Below are positions 15,999-25,096 of a stretch of 64,000 nt of DNA, piece after piece (position 1 is the stretch's first letter; each line of letters starts with the position of its first letter). The DNA is taken from NCBI RefSeq assembly GCF_020892095.1, contig NZ_AP024845.1, positions 1,674,001 through 1,738,000 of the forward strand, in the 5' to 3' direction. The position numbers and the translations under genes were made by a program. The DNA comes from Claveliimonas bilis. Lineage in GTDB: Bacteria; Bacillota; Clostridia; Lachnospirales; Lachnospiraceae. The notes beneath the pieces were generated by a model that ran no database searches, was not told the DNA's origin, and was given only the letters and a program-made list of their open reading frames with translations.

Positions 15999-16010
15999 AA
16001 GAAAGAAGAT

Positions 16011-16054
16011 GTCCCCAACTATGAAGAGAAAATCCATAGTTGGGGACGTTTTTT
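16011..16054. terminator. Terminator shared by the oxoprolinase operon and trpB2
   Basis: GTCCCCAACTATG (16011-16023) pairs with CATAGTTGGGGAC (16035-16047), 13 bp, followed by G and six T. It stands between two convergent genes; the minus-strand side is also pyrimidine-rich. Confidence 0.9.
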
Positions 16055-16056
16055 GT

Positions 16057-17442
16057 CTATTTGATCTCATTTCCCGGGAATTTCGGAATCCCGTCGAATC
16101 CGATCTGAAGGTCAGCGTCGGTCGGAATGTAGTCGCTCATCTGCCCGTTGTGGTATTTTTCATATGCAACCATATCAAAATATCCGGTACCTGTAAGCCC
16201 GAAGAGAATGGTTTTTTCTTCTCCGGTTTCTTTACATTTCATTGCCTCATCAATGGCAACGCGGATAGCGTGACTGCTTTCAGGTGCAGGAAGGATTCCT
16301 TCTACCCGTGCGAACTGTTCGGCAGCGGCGAAGATAGAGGTCTGCTCTACAGAGCGGGCTTCCATGTAGCCGTCATGGTAAAGCTGTGACAAAATAGAGC
16401 TCATGCCGTGATAGCGAAGGCCGCCGGCGTGATTGGGAGAAGGAATGAATCCGCTTCCGAGAGTGTACATTTTTGCAAGAGGACAAACCATTCCGGTATC
16501 GCAGAAATCGTATGCGTATACGCCTCTTGTGAGGCTGGGGCAAGAGGCCGGTTCTACTGCGATAAACTGGTAATCCGCTTCGCCCCGCAGCTTTTCTCCC
16601 ATAAATGGTGAAATCAATCCGCCCAAGTTGGAACCGCCGCCGGCGCACCCGATAATGATGTCTGGTTTAATGCCGTATTTATCCATGGCGATCTTGGTCT
16701 CCATTCCAATGATGGACTGGTGGAGCAGTACCTGATTCAGCACGCTTCCCAGGACATAGCGGTATCCGTCTGTATGTGTAGCAACCTCTACTGCCTCAGA
16801 AATGGCACAGCCAAGGCTTCCGGATGTGCCTGGATGTTCAGAGAGGATTTTGCGTCCGATTTCTGTTGTTTCCGAAGGGGAGGGAGTGACGGACGCGCCG
16901 TAGGTCCGCATGACTTCCCGGCGGAACGGTTTCTGCTCATAGGAACATTTAACCATAAATACCTTGCAGTCCAGATCCAGGTAGGAACATGCCATGGAAA
17001 GAGCGGTTCCCCACTGCCCGGCGCCGGTTTCTGTTGTCACGCCTTTCAGTCCCTGGTCTTTGGCATAAAATGCCTGGGCGATGGCAGAATTTAACTTGTG
17101 GCTTCCGCTTGTATTATTGCCCTCAAATTTGTAGTAGATTTTTGCGGGAGTCTGGAGTTTTTCTTCCAGGCAATAAGCTCTTACCAGGGGAGCGGGACGG
17201 TACATTTTATAAAAATCCTGAATTTTCTGCGGAATAGGAATATAGCGGTTGTCATTGTCCAGTTCCTGTTTTACCAGTTCCTCACAAAATACAGTGCCCA
17301 GTTCTTCGGCAGTCATTGGCTTTAAAGTCCCGGGATTTAAAAGGGGAGCCGGTTTGTTTGTCATATCAGCTCTGACGTTGTACCATTCTTTTGGCATTTC
17401 GCTTTCTTCCAGATAAATTTTGTAAGGGATTTTCTTTTCCAT
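16057..17442 (-). CDS. trpB: Tryptophan synthase beta-like protein, TrpB2 type
   Basis: 461 residues, longer at the N-terminus than TrpB1. PLP lysine K116 in NNTSGSHKLNSA; GAGQWGTA, SLGCAISEAV, CAGGGSNLGG (phosphate loop) and FGLTGTGYFD follow. TrpB2 enzymes condense indole with serine (some use phosphoserine) without a TrpA partner; no trpA is nearby, so indole salvage is a fair reading. The gene is preceded by a T-box whose specifier reads UGG, so it is induced when charged tRNA-Trp is low. Confidence 0.93.
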   Translation of the reverse strand: MEKKIPYKIYLEESEMPKEWYNVRADMTNKPAPLLNPGTLKPMTAEELGTVFCEELVKQELDNDNRYIPIPQKIQDFYKMYRPAPLVRAYCLEEKLQTPAKIYYKFEGNNTSGSHKLNSAIAQAFYAKDQGLKGVTTETGAGQWGTALSMACSYLDLDCKVFMVKCSYEQKPFRREVMRTYGASVTPSPSETTEIGRKILSEHPGTSGSLGCAISEAVEVATHTDGYRYVLGSVLNQVLLHQSIIGMETKIAMDKYGIKPDIIIGCAGGGSNLGGLISPFMGEKLRGEADYQFIAVEPASCPSLTRGVYAYDFCDTGMVCPLAKMYTLGSGFIPSPNHAGGLRYHGMSSILSQLYHDGYMEARSVEQTSIFAAAEQFARVEGILPAPESSHAIRVAIDEAMKCKETGEEKTILFGLTGTGYFDMVAYEKYHNGQMSDYIPTDADLQIGFDGIPKFPGNEIK

Positions 17443-17508
17443 GTGTCTGTTCTCCTTTCTGAATAAAATAAACTTGAAATGTGATGATGCTTTTCTGCAG
17501 GGAGAGAA

Positions 17509-17797
17509 GAAAAAAAGCTCCTGCCCCTGCAGATAAAATGCAGGGACAAGAGCTTGTTATACTGAAAAATCAATGATAAAACTCCTGCGGTGCCACCCGG
17601 CTTGATGTAAAACATCCTCTCATGCATACTGACATATGCTGTCTTTGATAACGGAGTTCTCTCTCCGGCTTGCATACTACTGTATTCCGCTCGCCCTCAG
17701 AAGCCCATTCCTTTTTGGTTTGATCTGCTGCAATCCCACCGCCTGCAGCTCTCTGTGAGATAAATGTCAAAAAGTACTTACTCTTCTTCACTGGTTT
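17509..17797 (-). promoter_or_regulatory. T-box riboswitch, tryptophan-specific (UGG), of trpB2
   Basis: On the minus strand: Stem I base AGAAG/CTTCT, AGTA loop-E strand, and on its 3' side GGAA-TGG-G, which places the specifier codon at 17707-17705 as UGG (Trp). The T-box sequence TGGCACCGC is at 17595-17587. The terminator pairs AAGCTC...CCCTGCA with TGCAGGGG...GAGCTT (17555-17516) and ends in a T-run. Low charged tRNA-Trp would favour the antiterminator. Confidence 0.92.
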
Positions 17798-17911
17798 ATA
17801 GAAACTTTATCATGGAAAGGTGAAATTGTCAATTATTTTCTTTCCGGGAAAAGTGACATTTTCCCCAAAGACCTGGAATGACTTGAGAAAACGCTGAAAA
17901 TGAGATAATAT
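17766..17911. repeat. Left copy of a 146-bp target site duplication
   Basis: Identical to 19902-20047 (offset 2136). Contains the trpB2 promoter and the 5' part of the T-box Stem I on the minus strand, and a plus-strand promoter of the murL gene. Flanks the IS1634-type element. Confidence 0.92.
17804..17832 (-). promoter_or_regulatory. Promoter of the trpB2 T-box transcript
   Basis: Minus strand TTGACA (17832-17827), 17 bp, TAAAGT (17809-17804). It lies inside the 146-bp duplicated segment, so a second identical copy exists at 19968-19940 facing into the insertion sequence. Confidence 0.75.
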
Positions 17912-19901
17912 CCCGAGTTTGACACTTGTGAAAGTAAAAAGCGGCTACAGACCCAGTATTTATGCGGGCTGTAGCCATTCTCTCTTTGGAAACGATTTGT
18001 GCTATTTTTTTACTTCTTCTGTTTTGGTGTTTTTTATTATGCTTCGCATGGCTGATTTTGAGATAAATTCATAATCCGTACGAAAGCCAAATGCCTTGTG
18101 TAAATCATCCGTCAGATCGGTTCTCTTGTAAGAAGGAATATAGCCGCTTTCTTTTGACAAAAGTGTTACCTGCATAGAACGAAGGGTGCCCAGAATCTCG
18201 TTACAGGTATATTTGTTTCCGATTTTTTTCTCAAGCAGTCGGTACACAAGCAGGCTGATATAACATGTAAGGAAATGTGCTTTGATGCGGTCCTCCCGCC
18301 TGACATAGACGGGACGTGCTTCAAAATCCGTTTTCATGATTCGGAAGTTTTCTTCAATTTCCCAACGCTGCCTGTTGATTTTTAAGATTTCCCCAACAGC
18401 GCCTTCGAGATTTGTTATGACCGCATAAAAACCGTCATACGTTTCTTCTTCAGAAATACGTTCCAAATCCAGGTCATATATGTTTTTGCATGCAACTTCA
18501 CCCTGTTGTGTTACGGCAGTAGATTTAATAAAACGGGCTGGGTCATTTTGGTTTTTGCCACGTCTTTTTTTGCCCGGCTGTTCCATCATTTTTACAGCGC
18601 GTGATATCTGTTGCTCGCGGATCCTTTTCTGGTATGCCTTGTATTTTGGAGAATAGGTTACGATGACGATTTCATCCATGTTTCCATTTACAACAGGTAC
18701 TTCCTTGTAAAAGATTGTTTCGTAAATATCCGGATCGGATTCATCGAGGGTGGATATATCGATGAACTTATCTGAACCAAGTCTGCGAAACTGTTTTGGA
18801 TTTAAGGCAATCTGCCGGTCTTCCTCGCGCATCTTCTTTAGAGATTGTGTGATGACATAAGAACGGTTTCCAAAGCTGTTAAATCTTCGGTTTGACTGAC
18901 TGCCCAGTCCAGCATCTGAACAGAAGATAAATTCGCCGCATGCAAAGTCACGTATTATTTTTGTTTCCAAAGGTTTTAAGGTCGTCTGTTCATTCTGATT
19001 TCCCGGGAACACATCAAAAGCAAGGGGAATCCCATCCGCATCCATAAACAACCCCATTGTGACGATGGGATTTGGTCTGTTTTCTTTGCTTTTTCCATAC
19101 TTTCTAAAATCATCATCCTGCTCGATTTCAAAGTAATAGTTCGTACAGTCATAGTAGAGAATCTTCTGGTTTCTCGGATGTACGAAGTTTGAATTGCGGT
19201 ACAGCTCCTCCTGGATAAAGTCGGATTCTTCTGCCATAACGGAAAGCGCGCGGTAGATGTTCTGCAGTTCATACTTAGGCGGTTCAAGCAGCGTCTGGCA
19301 GTAAGAGTAACTGCCAAGTTTACTGGAAGGTGCGAGGATTCTTGAAAAAATCTGATCCGTAAGGATTGCGCTGAAATTATAAGTGTATTTGTGGCGTTTG
19401 GAAATCTTTCGACAAATGGAATCAATTTTTAATTCCGTGCACAGTTTTTGAAGAAACAGATATCCAACCTGAAAGCAGCGTTCTTCATTTTTGGGAATAT
19501 AAGCGCTTTTTGATAAAGAAACCGTAACGCTGCCTGTTTTAGCGTTGTATTCCATCGTGTCTTTTTCTGCCTCTGATTTTGCCCACGCCATCATAGCATC
19601 ATAATCTCCGGAGAACTGATCTAAGAGTTCGTTGAGTTTTCCGAGTTTTCTATGGATTTGAGTAGCAGTTTTTCCATTGCTTTTACGGTATGAGCGTTTA
19701 ATATAGACATCTTTGTTATCTGAATTTCCTGTAAGTGAGATGTACATGTAAAATACCTTCCTTTTCAATATAATCTAATTATAGCACAAAGCGTACAAAA
19801 GCGCACGTATTATTTTTAAAAATTTGACAAAAAAATAAGCCATGATTGGCTTAAATAAAGGATTTTTGCGATATGTTGTTAAAAAGAAGTGTCAAACACC
19901 C
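17912..19901 (-). mobile_element. IS1634-family insertion sequence, 1990 bp
   Basis: Ends CCCGAGTTTGACACTT (left) and, on the other strand, GGGTGTTTGACACTT (right), sharing the inverted GTTTGACACTT. One transposase gene fills it. It is flanked by 146-bp direct repeats; unusually long and variable duplications are known for IS1634 and IS1549 of this family. Ends are placed at the limits of the duplication and could shift by a base or two. Confidence 0.9.
18002..19747 (-). CDS. IS1634-family (IS4 superfamily) transposase
   Basis: 581 residues from ATG 19747 (AAGGAAGGT upstream; an upstream in-frame TTG at 19768 is less likely). DDE transposase of the IS1634 group: an N-terminal RSYRKSNGKTATQIHRKLG segment, YYDCTNYYFE, MGLFMDADGIPLAFDVFPGN, FCSDAGLGSQSN with a catalytic Asp, and RWEIEENFRIMKTDF carrying the catalytic Glu (Y/R-W-x-I-E). 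The gene appears intact. The duplicated trpB2 promoter (19968-19940) points into this gene and may add to its transcription. Confidence 0.93.
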   Translation of the reverse strand: MYISLTGNSDNKDVYIKRSYRKSNGKTATQIHRKLGKLNELLDQFSGDYDAMMAWAKSEAEKDTMEYNAKTGSVTVSLSKSAYIPKNEERCFQVGYLFLQKLCTELKIDSICRKISKRHKYTYNFSAILTDQIFSRILAPSSKLGSYSYCQTLLEPPKYELQNIYRALSVMAEESDFIQEELYRNSNFVHPRNQKILYYDCTNYYFEIEQDDDFRKYGKSKENRPNPIVTMGLFMDADGIPLAFDVFPGNQNEQTTLKPLETKIIRDFACGEFIFCSDAGLGSQSNRRFNSFGNRSYVITQSLKKMREEDRQIALNPKQFRRLGSDKFIDISTLDESDPDIYETIFYKEVPVVNGNMDEIVIVTYSPKYKAYQKRIREQQISRAVKMMEQPGKKRRGKNQNDPARFIKSTAVTQQGEVACKNIYDLDLERISEEETYDGFYAVITNLEGAVGEILKINRQRWEIEENFRIMKTDFEARPVYVRREDRIKAHFLTCYISLLVYRLLEKKIGNKYTCNEILGTLRSMQVTLLSKESGYIPSYKRTDLTDDLHKAFGFRTDYEFISKSAMRSIIKNTKTEEVKK

Positions 19902-20047
19902 GTCAAAAAGTACTTACTCTTCTTCACTGGTTTATAGAAACTTTATCATGGAAAGGTGAAATTGTCAATTATTTTCTTTCCGGGAAAAGTGACATTTTCC
20001 CCAAAGACCTGGAATGACTTGAGAAAACGCTGAAAATGAGATAATAT
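19902..20047. repeat. Right copy of the 146-bp target site duplication
   Basis: Identical to 17766-17911. On the plus strand it supplies the murL promoter; on the minus strand a trpB2 promoter plus a truncated T-box 5' end that now runs into the insertion sequence. Confidence 0.92.
20019..20047 (+). promoter_or_regulatory. Promoter of murL-murD2
   Basis: TTGAGA (20019-20024), 17 bp, TAATAT (20042-20047). The -10 ends exactly at the edge of the duplicated segment. Confidence 0.65.
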
Positions 20048-20080
20048 ATACAGAAGAACATATACAAGGAAGGTATCATA

Positions 20081-21469
20081 ATGTTTTCATATACACAACT
20101 GCGAAGAGATTACCCGGAATTTATTTATCACGGGTATCAGATAAAAGAAGAAAAAGAGAGGATATGCCTGGAATATGATTTCGAAATCCCGGGCCTGTCC
20201 TCTTTTCATCCCACCTGGGAATTTCCCAAAAGAGATGAGGAGAATAGAAAGTATGCTGATGATAGTACGTTTCGTAAGCTGGCATTTTCCCTGGGTATGG
20301 TAGAGCTGATCAGCTACTGGAAGATCGCCTGCCCGCCGAAAGTGATCGTGGAAGCCGGGGCTTTGACGGCGGAGCAGATCCTGTGGTGGAAGGATCTGTA
20401 TTTTAACGGACTGGGAGAATTTTACTATACAAATGGAATCAGTGAGAATCAGGAAGATTTTATGGAAATTGTTTCTGCAGGGCAGGAAATCAGCGCCGAC
20501 GCTTTATCTGACCGCCGGCTGGAAGGATGCCTTGTGCCTGTCGGAGGAGGAAAGGATTCTGCCGTAACTCTTTCGCTTCTGAAAGGAGAAAAGGAGACAA
20601 ACTGCTGTTATATTATCAATCCCAGGGGAGCGACACTGAAAACGGTAGAAAGAGCCGGCTATGGAGAAGCGCAGATGTGCTGTGTAAAGAGGACGCTGGA
20701 TAAAAACATGCTGGAGCTGAATAAGCAGGGGTATCTGAACGGTCATACGCCTTTTTCGGCAATTGTGGCATTTTCTGCAACGATCGCAGCATATATGGAA
20801 GGGAAAAAATATATTGTCCTTTCCAATGAATCCAGTGCTAACGAAAGCACGGTGGAGGGAAGCACGGTAAATCACCAGTATTCCAAGAGTTTTCGTTTTG
20901 AGAAGGCATTTCATGACTATGAGGCAGAATATATCGGAAGCGGAACATATTACTTCAGTATGCTGCGCCCGTTAAGTGAGTTTCAGATTGCCGGGTATTT
21001 TGCAAAATGCCGGGAGTTTCACGATATTTTCCGAAGCTGCAATGCGGGGAGCAAAGAGGATAAATGGTGCGGGCACTGTCCGAAATGTCTCTTTGTGTGT
21101 CTGATTTTATCACCTTTCCTTTCCGGAGAAGAAATCATCCGCATTTTCGGAAGAGATATGCTGAATGATCCGGATATGACAGAAGATTTCCGCAAGCTTA
21201 CAGGCATGGAAAAGGAGAAACCTTTTGAGTGTGTGGGAAGCAGAGACGAGGTGAATGCGGCAATTTCCCTGACTATTGACCGGATGATGGGGCAAGAGAA
21301 AGATCTGAAAAAACTGCCCGGACTTTTCCGTTATTACGTGCTGAATGGGCTGTACAGAGAAAACGATCCCGCGTCCGGAAGATTTTTCCGGTATTTCGAT
21401 GAAGAAAATCTCCTTCCGGAGAGGTATCTTGAACTGGTAAGGAGAGAATGCACGAAAGGGGAAAGGTAA
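20081..21469 (+). CDS. murL: UDP-MurNAc-L-Ala-L-Glu epimerase MurL
   Basis: 462 residues from ATG 20081 (AAGGAAGGT upstream). Shows an ATP-pyrophosphatase loop VGGGKDSA (about residues 154-161), then ESSANES and a Cys cluster (WCGHCPKC). This matches MurL, which uses ATP to epimerise the terminal L-Glu of UDP-MurNAc-L-Ala-L-Glu to D-Glu. The next gene is a MurD-type ligase 1 bp after its stop, the known MurD2-MurL pairing (described from Xanthomonas). It acts in the cytoplasm in peptidoglycan precursor synthesis. Assignment rests on motif and pairing. Confidence 0.85.
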   Translation: MFSYTQLRRDYPEFIYHGYQIKEEKERICLEYDFEIPGLSSFHPTWEFPKRDEENRKYADDSTFRKLAFSLGMVELISYWKIACPPKVIVEAGALTAEQILWWKDLYFNGLGEFYYTNGISENQEDFMEIVSAGQEISADALSDRRLEGCLVPVGGGKDSAVTLSLLKGEKETNCCYIINPRGATLKTVERAGYGEAQMCCVKRTLDKNMLELNKQGYLNGHTPFSAIVAFSATIAAYMEGKKYIVLSNESSANESTVEGSTVNHQYSKSFRFEKAFHDYEAEYIGSGTYYFSMLRPLSEFQIAGYFAKCREFHDIFRSCNAGSKEDKWCGHCPKCLFVCLILSPFLSGEEIIRIFGRDMLNDPDMTEDFRKLTGMEKEKPFECVGSRDEVNAAISLTIDRMMGQEKDLKKLPGLFRYYVLNGLYRENDPASGRFFRYFDEENLLPERYLELVRRECTKGER

Positions 21470-21470
21470 C

Positions 21471-22868
21471 ATGCTGGAAAAAATACGCCAGACCGTAGAA
21501 AATAAAAAAGTTCTGGTTCTTGGACTTGGAAGAGAGGGAAGATCCAGTCTGCGTATGATCCGGAAGGCAGGAGGATATAAGGAGCTGGCAGTGGCGGATC
21601 AGAACCCGGTGGAGGTGAAGGAATCCGGAGAAGAGAAGATTCCGGTCATATCGGGAACGCATTATATGGACAAGGAGCTCCTTGATTCCTATGATATTGT
21701 CTTTAAGACTCCGGGTATTGTTCTGCCGGAAAAAATAGAAAACTATAAGTGCCAGTTTGTGTCTCAGACCGGACTTTTTATCAGTAAATTCCGCAGTCAG
21801 ATCGTGGGAATTACCGGGACAAAGGGAAAGAGCACCACATCCACTCTTTTGTATCATGTTTTGAAAGAGAACGGAGAGGACGTCGTGCTTGCAGGAAATA
21901 TCGGTATCCCGGTGTTTGATATTGCGGAAGACATTACAGTGGGAGAGGTCATTGTACTGGAATTATCCTGCCATCAGCTGGAATATATCACTGTTTCTCC
22001 TCATATAGCGGTGCTTCTGAATCTTTATGAGGAGCATCTCGATCATTATGGAACGATGGCGGCGTATGTCCGGGCAAAACAGAATATCTATGCATGGCAG
22101 GAAAAGGAGGATCTCCTTTTCTGCAATATGGAATTTCTTCCCGGACATGAAGTGGAGGGGGCAGGCCCGGAAAGCGCCGGCGTGCCATGTAAAGGCGAAG
22201 TGATCTCGGCGGTTTTGATCCCCGAGGGAGAAAGTCCTTCCGGCAGAGGAGATATTGAAGTGGCTGGAAATGCAGTGCGCTACAGAGGCAGCGGTCTTCG
22301 CATTCCGGAACAGGGGATTTCCCTCATCGGTCAGCATAATTATTTTGATATTGCCATGGTTTATGGAATATGTAAGGAATTTTCTCTTACGGATGAACAG
22401 TTCCTGAAAGGGCTTCGCAGTTATCAAACCCTTCCCCACAGGCTTCAATATCTGGGGATAAAAGACGGAATCCGCTTTTATGACGATTCCATTTCCACAA
22501 TCGGGGAAACGACGATCCAGGCGCTTGAGAGTATTAAAAACGCAGGAAGCATACTGATTGGCGGTATGGACAGAGGTGTGGATTATGATCAGCTGGAAGA
22601 ATATCTTGCCGGCAGCAGTGTAAAACACATTATTCTGATGGAAGCAACAGGGAAACGGATCTACAGTGAAATAGAAGAGCGATATCCGACGCTTTTCGGA
22701 AGTGGAAAACTTTGTCTTGTAGATCACCTGAAAGATGCTGTGGAACTTGCGGGAAAGCTGGGAGAGGAAGGCAGCGCCTGCATACTCTCACCAGCGGCGG
22801 CAAGTTATGGAATCTTCAAAAATTTTGAAGAGCGGGGAGAAGTTTTTAAGAAATATGTTTTCGGTTAA
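21471..22868 (+). CDS. murD2: MurD2-type UDP-MurNAc-L-alanine glutamate ligase
   Basis: 465 residues. Mur ligase motifs: VLGLGREGRSS (N-terminal Rossmann), GITGTKGKSTTSTLL (P-loop), ELSCHQLEYI (MurD has SSFQLE here), YEEHLDHYGT, PHRLQYLG, DDSISTIGETT and ILSPAAASYGIFKNFEERG. Being coupled to murL it should add L-Glu rather than D-Glu to UDP-MurNAc-L-Ala. Whether the genome also keeps an ordinary murD cannot be seen here. Its stop overlaps by 3 bases the convergent araC stop. Confidence 0.87.
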   Translation: MLEKIRQTVENKKVLVLGLGREGRSSLRMIRKAGGYKELAVADQNPVEVKESGEEKIPVISGTHYMDKELLDSYDIVFKTPGIVLPEKIENYKCQFVSQTGLFISKFRSQIVGITGTKGKSTTSTLLYHVLKENGEDVVLAGNIGIPVFDIAEDITVGEVIVLELSCHQLEYITVSPHIAVLLNLYEEHLDHYGTMAAYVRAKQNIYAWQEKEDLLFCNMEFLPGHEVEGAGPESAGVPCKGEVISAVLIPEGESPSGRGDIEVAGNAVRYRGSGLRIPEQGISLIGQHNYFDIAMVYGICKEFSLTDEQFLKGLRSYQTLPHRLQYLGIKDGIRFYDDSISTIGETTIQALESIKNAGSILIGGMDRGVDYDQLEEYLAGSSVKHIILMEATGKRIYSEIEERYPTLFGSGKLCLVDHLKDAVELAGKLGEEGSACILSPAAASYGIFKNFEERGEVFKKYVFG

Positions 22869-23779
22869 AACTTTCTGTCTGCCATTGCCTTAATGGAAGA
22901 GGCATATTCGGAAGGTGTCATTCCGGTTACTTTTTTAAATTGCCGGGAAAAATAGTGAATAGATGTGTAGCCAAGCTGCTCGGAAATCTGCGTGAAATTC
23001 ATTTTATTTGTGCGGATGAGCTGCTTGGCTGCATTGATTTTCATAAGAGAAAAATATTCAATGATGCCGAGGCTGCTTTGTTCCCGGAAAATTTTCTGCA
23101 GCTGTGAACGGCCGATCAGGTTTTCGCGGCAGATCTGTTCAATGGTAACATGGCTGCCCAGATGAGCCTCCAGATAGTCCACCACACGATTGAAAAGTTC
23201 AATATCGCTCCTCTTTTTGGTCGCTTTGAGAGGAAGAGGACGAAGGGAGCTTTTGGGCAGTATCATAGGGTTGGAGTACCGGCGGAGCATGTGGATGAGA
23301 AAATGCTCCAGGTAGAGGCGGATCATCTGCTGAGCGCCAAAAGCGTCAGGCTCTTTTGTAGGCATATTTTGCAGATAGGGATCATCCAGGCGGCAGTCAA
23401 AGCAGCGTCTTGCTTCAATGACGATATCGGCCAGGATCATCCGTTCTTTCTCATCGATCTGAAGGATACGGTTTCTGAAAAAATCCATGGCGGGATCCGT
23501 GCATCCAAAAGAAATAACGACCAGATTGGGTGCGATTCCCCGCGTTGCCTCTACGCTGTGGAATTCATTGGGCTGATGGAAGGCGATTTCGCCCCGTTTC
23601 AGGACAAACTGCCGATCTCCGCCCGTGACGGATACCTCCCCTTTATCTACACACACAAACTCCCAGAAATCATGGGTTTCCCCCGGAAATTTAAAATCAC
23701 TCATATATTCAAAATAGTGAATGCTGTAGAGCTTTTCGATCGATATGGAATTTTTTAGTTTGATACCGTCATATGCCAT
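22865..23779 (-). CDS. AraC-family transcriptional regulator
   Basis: 304 residues from ATG 23779 (AGGAGA 11 bp upstream). The frame is also open further upstream through the leader element to TTG 23953, but that part (MQTLLVSCIS...) is element sequence found at another locus too, so it is not counted. An N-terminal cupin sensor (FPGETHDFWEFVCVDKGEVSV, RGEIAFHQPNEFHSV) is followed by two HTH motifs (VTIEQICRENLIGRSQLQKIFREQ; FTQISEQLGYTSIHYFSRQFKKVTGMTPSEY). Likely senses a sugar or similar ligand. Target unknown. Confidence 0.88.
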   Translation of the reverse strand: MAYDGIKLKNSISIEKLYSIHYFEYMSDFKFPGETHDFWEFVCVDKGEVSVTGGDRQFVLKRGEIAFHQPNEFHSVEATRGIAPNLVVISFGCTDPAMDFFRNRILQIDEKERMILADIVIEARRCFDCRLDDPYLQNMPTKEPDAFGAQQMIRLYLEHFLIHMLRRYSNPMILPKSSLRPLPLKATKKRSDIELFNRVVDYLEAHLGSHVTIEQICRENLIGRSQLQKIFREQSSLGIIEYFSLMKINAAKQLIRTNKMNFTQISEQLGYTSIHYFSRQFKKVTGMTPSEYASSIKAMADRKF

Positions 23780-23821
23780 AGAATATTGTTCTCCTGATTT
23801 TTTGTTTGCTTCCGTGCAGCG

Positions 23822-24013
23822 GCGTATAGCGCATTCGCTATACGAAAAACGAGCTCTCTCAAAGAGCCATGCAAGCTCGAGGCAGAGCCTCTCGCTCACG
23901 GGCATTCGCCCTATAGAACCTATAGAAATACAAGATACCAGCAGTGTCTGCAAGCAGCCTCTGCTGATCTCTTGTATTTCTGCATGGCTCTTTGCTTACG
24001 TGAACATTATACC
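23822..24013 (-). repeat. Structured leader element, copy B (single module) upstream of araC
   Basis: Read on the minus strand: TATAAT (24011-24006), outer stem CAAAGAGCCATGCA (23994-23981) pairing with TGCATGGCTCTTTG (23873-23860), hairpin AGAAATACAAGA/TCTTGTATTTCT, hairpin GGGCGAATGCCC, and a GTGAGC/GCTTGC stem with GA/GA internal loop capped by GAGGC/GCCTC. A further hairpin CGTATAGCG/CGCTATACG (23844-23823) follows. It lies in the 5' leader of the araC gene. Confidence 0.85.
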
Positions 24014-24169
24014 CTGATTTTGTAAAAAAAGCAAAAAGAAAGTGCAGATTGTACAAATCAATTAAAAAATAGGATAAAGATTTTTTTGGCTCTTTATACT
24101 ACAATAAGCGTAAATGTACAAAGGACAGCAGCGGACAGGCTGTGTAATTTTGGAAAGGAAATGAAAGTG

Positions 24170-25096
24170 ATGAAAAAACCAGTTTTAGTAATTATGGCAG
24201 CAGGAATGGGAAGCAGATACGGCGGCTTAAAGCAGATCGATCCGGTAGACAAAGAAGGGCATATTATTATGGATTTTTCCATGTATGATGCGAAAAGAGC
24301 CGGATTTGAAAAGGTTGTCTTTATTATTAAGCATGAGATAGAAAAGGATTTCAAGGAGAATGTAGGAGAACGCATCAGTAAATATATGGATGTTGCCTAT
24401 GCATATCAGGATATTCAGAATATTCCGGAAGGCTTTGAAGTGCCGGAAGGAAGAGTGAAACCATGGGGAACTGCCCATGCGGTATTAAGTGCGATCGATG
24501 AGATCGACGGACCGTTTGCGGTGATCAATGCTGACGACTATTACGGACGGGAAGCATTTGAACTGATCTATGATTATCTTGCATCTCATGAGGATGATGA
24601 GAAATATCGTTATACTATGGTGGGGTATGAACTGGGAAATACGGTTACAGATAACGGACATGTGGCCAGAGGTCTGTGCGACATGAATGAAAAGGGCGAG
24701 CTGACAGGTATTCATGAAAGAACCAGGATCGAGAAGAGAGAAGGCGGAATTGCCTATTCCGAGGATGAAGGAGCAACCTGGACATTCGTTCCGGCAGACA
24801 CAACAGTTTCCATGAATATGTGGGGATTTACAGCCAGCATTTTGAAAGAGATCAAGGAAAGGTTCCCGGCGTTTTTAGAGGAAGGCCTGAAGAGCAATCC
24901 GATGAAGTGCGAATATTTCCTTCCTACTGTTGTCAGTGATCTGATCGGAGAAGGAAAAGCGACGGCAGCAGTCCTGAAATCCAGGGACAAGTGGTATGGA
25001 GTGACTTATAAAGAGGACAAGCCGGTTGTTATGGAAGCGATCCAGAGAATGAAGGATGAGGGAGTTTATCCGCAGCATCTCTGGGAGGAAGCATAA
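24170..25096 (+). CDS. Sugar nucleotidyltransferase (NTP_transferase fold)
   Basis: 308 residues from ATG 24170 (GGAAAGGA 10 bp upstream; ATG 24161 too close). Nucleotide-binding signature VIMAAGMGSRYGGLKQIDPV, then PWGTAHAVLSA and VINADDYYG (metal Asp). These match the family of UTP/GTP-sugar-1-phosphate transferases. It lies upstream of galE with 118 bp between, so a role in UDP-hexose or related supply is plausible. The exact sugar is not determined by the motifs; some databases call such proteins nucleotidyltransferase only. Confidence 0.82.
   Translation: MKKPVLVIMAAGMGSRYGGLKQIDPVDKEGHIIMDFSMYDAKRAGFEKVVFIIKHEIEKDFKENVGERISKYMDVAYAYQDIQNIPEGFEVPEGRVKPWGTAHAVLSAIDEIDGPFAVINADDYYGREAFELIYDYLASHEDDEKYRYTMVGYELGNTVTDNGHVARGLCDMNEKGELTGIHERTRIEKREGGIAYSEDEGATWTFVPADTTVSMNMWGFTASILKEIKERFPAFLEEGLKSNPMKCEYFLPTVVSDLIGEGKATAAVLKSRDKWYGVTYKEDKPVVMEAIQRMKDEGVYPQHLWEEA

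Noticed and set aside
21963-22727. 254-codon reading frame antisense to murD2
   Set aside because: Shadow frame; murD2 has all Mur ligase motifs.
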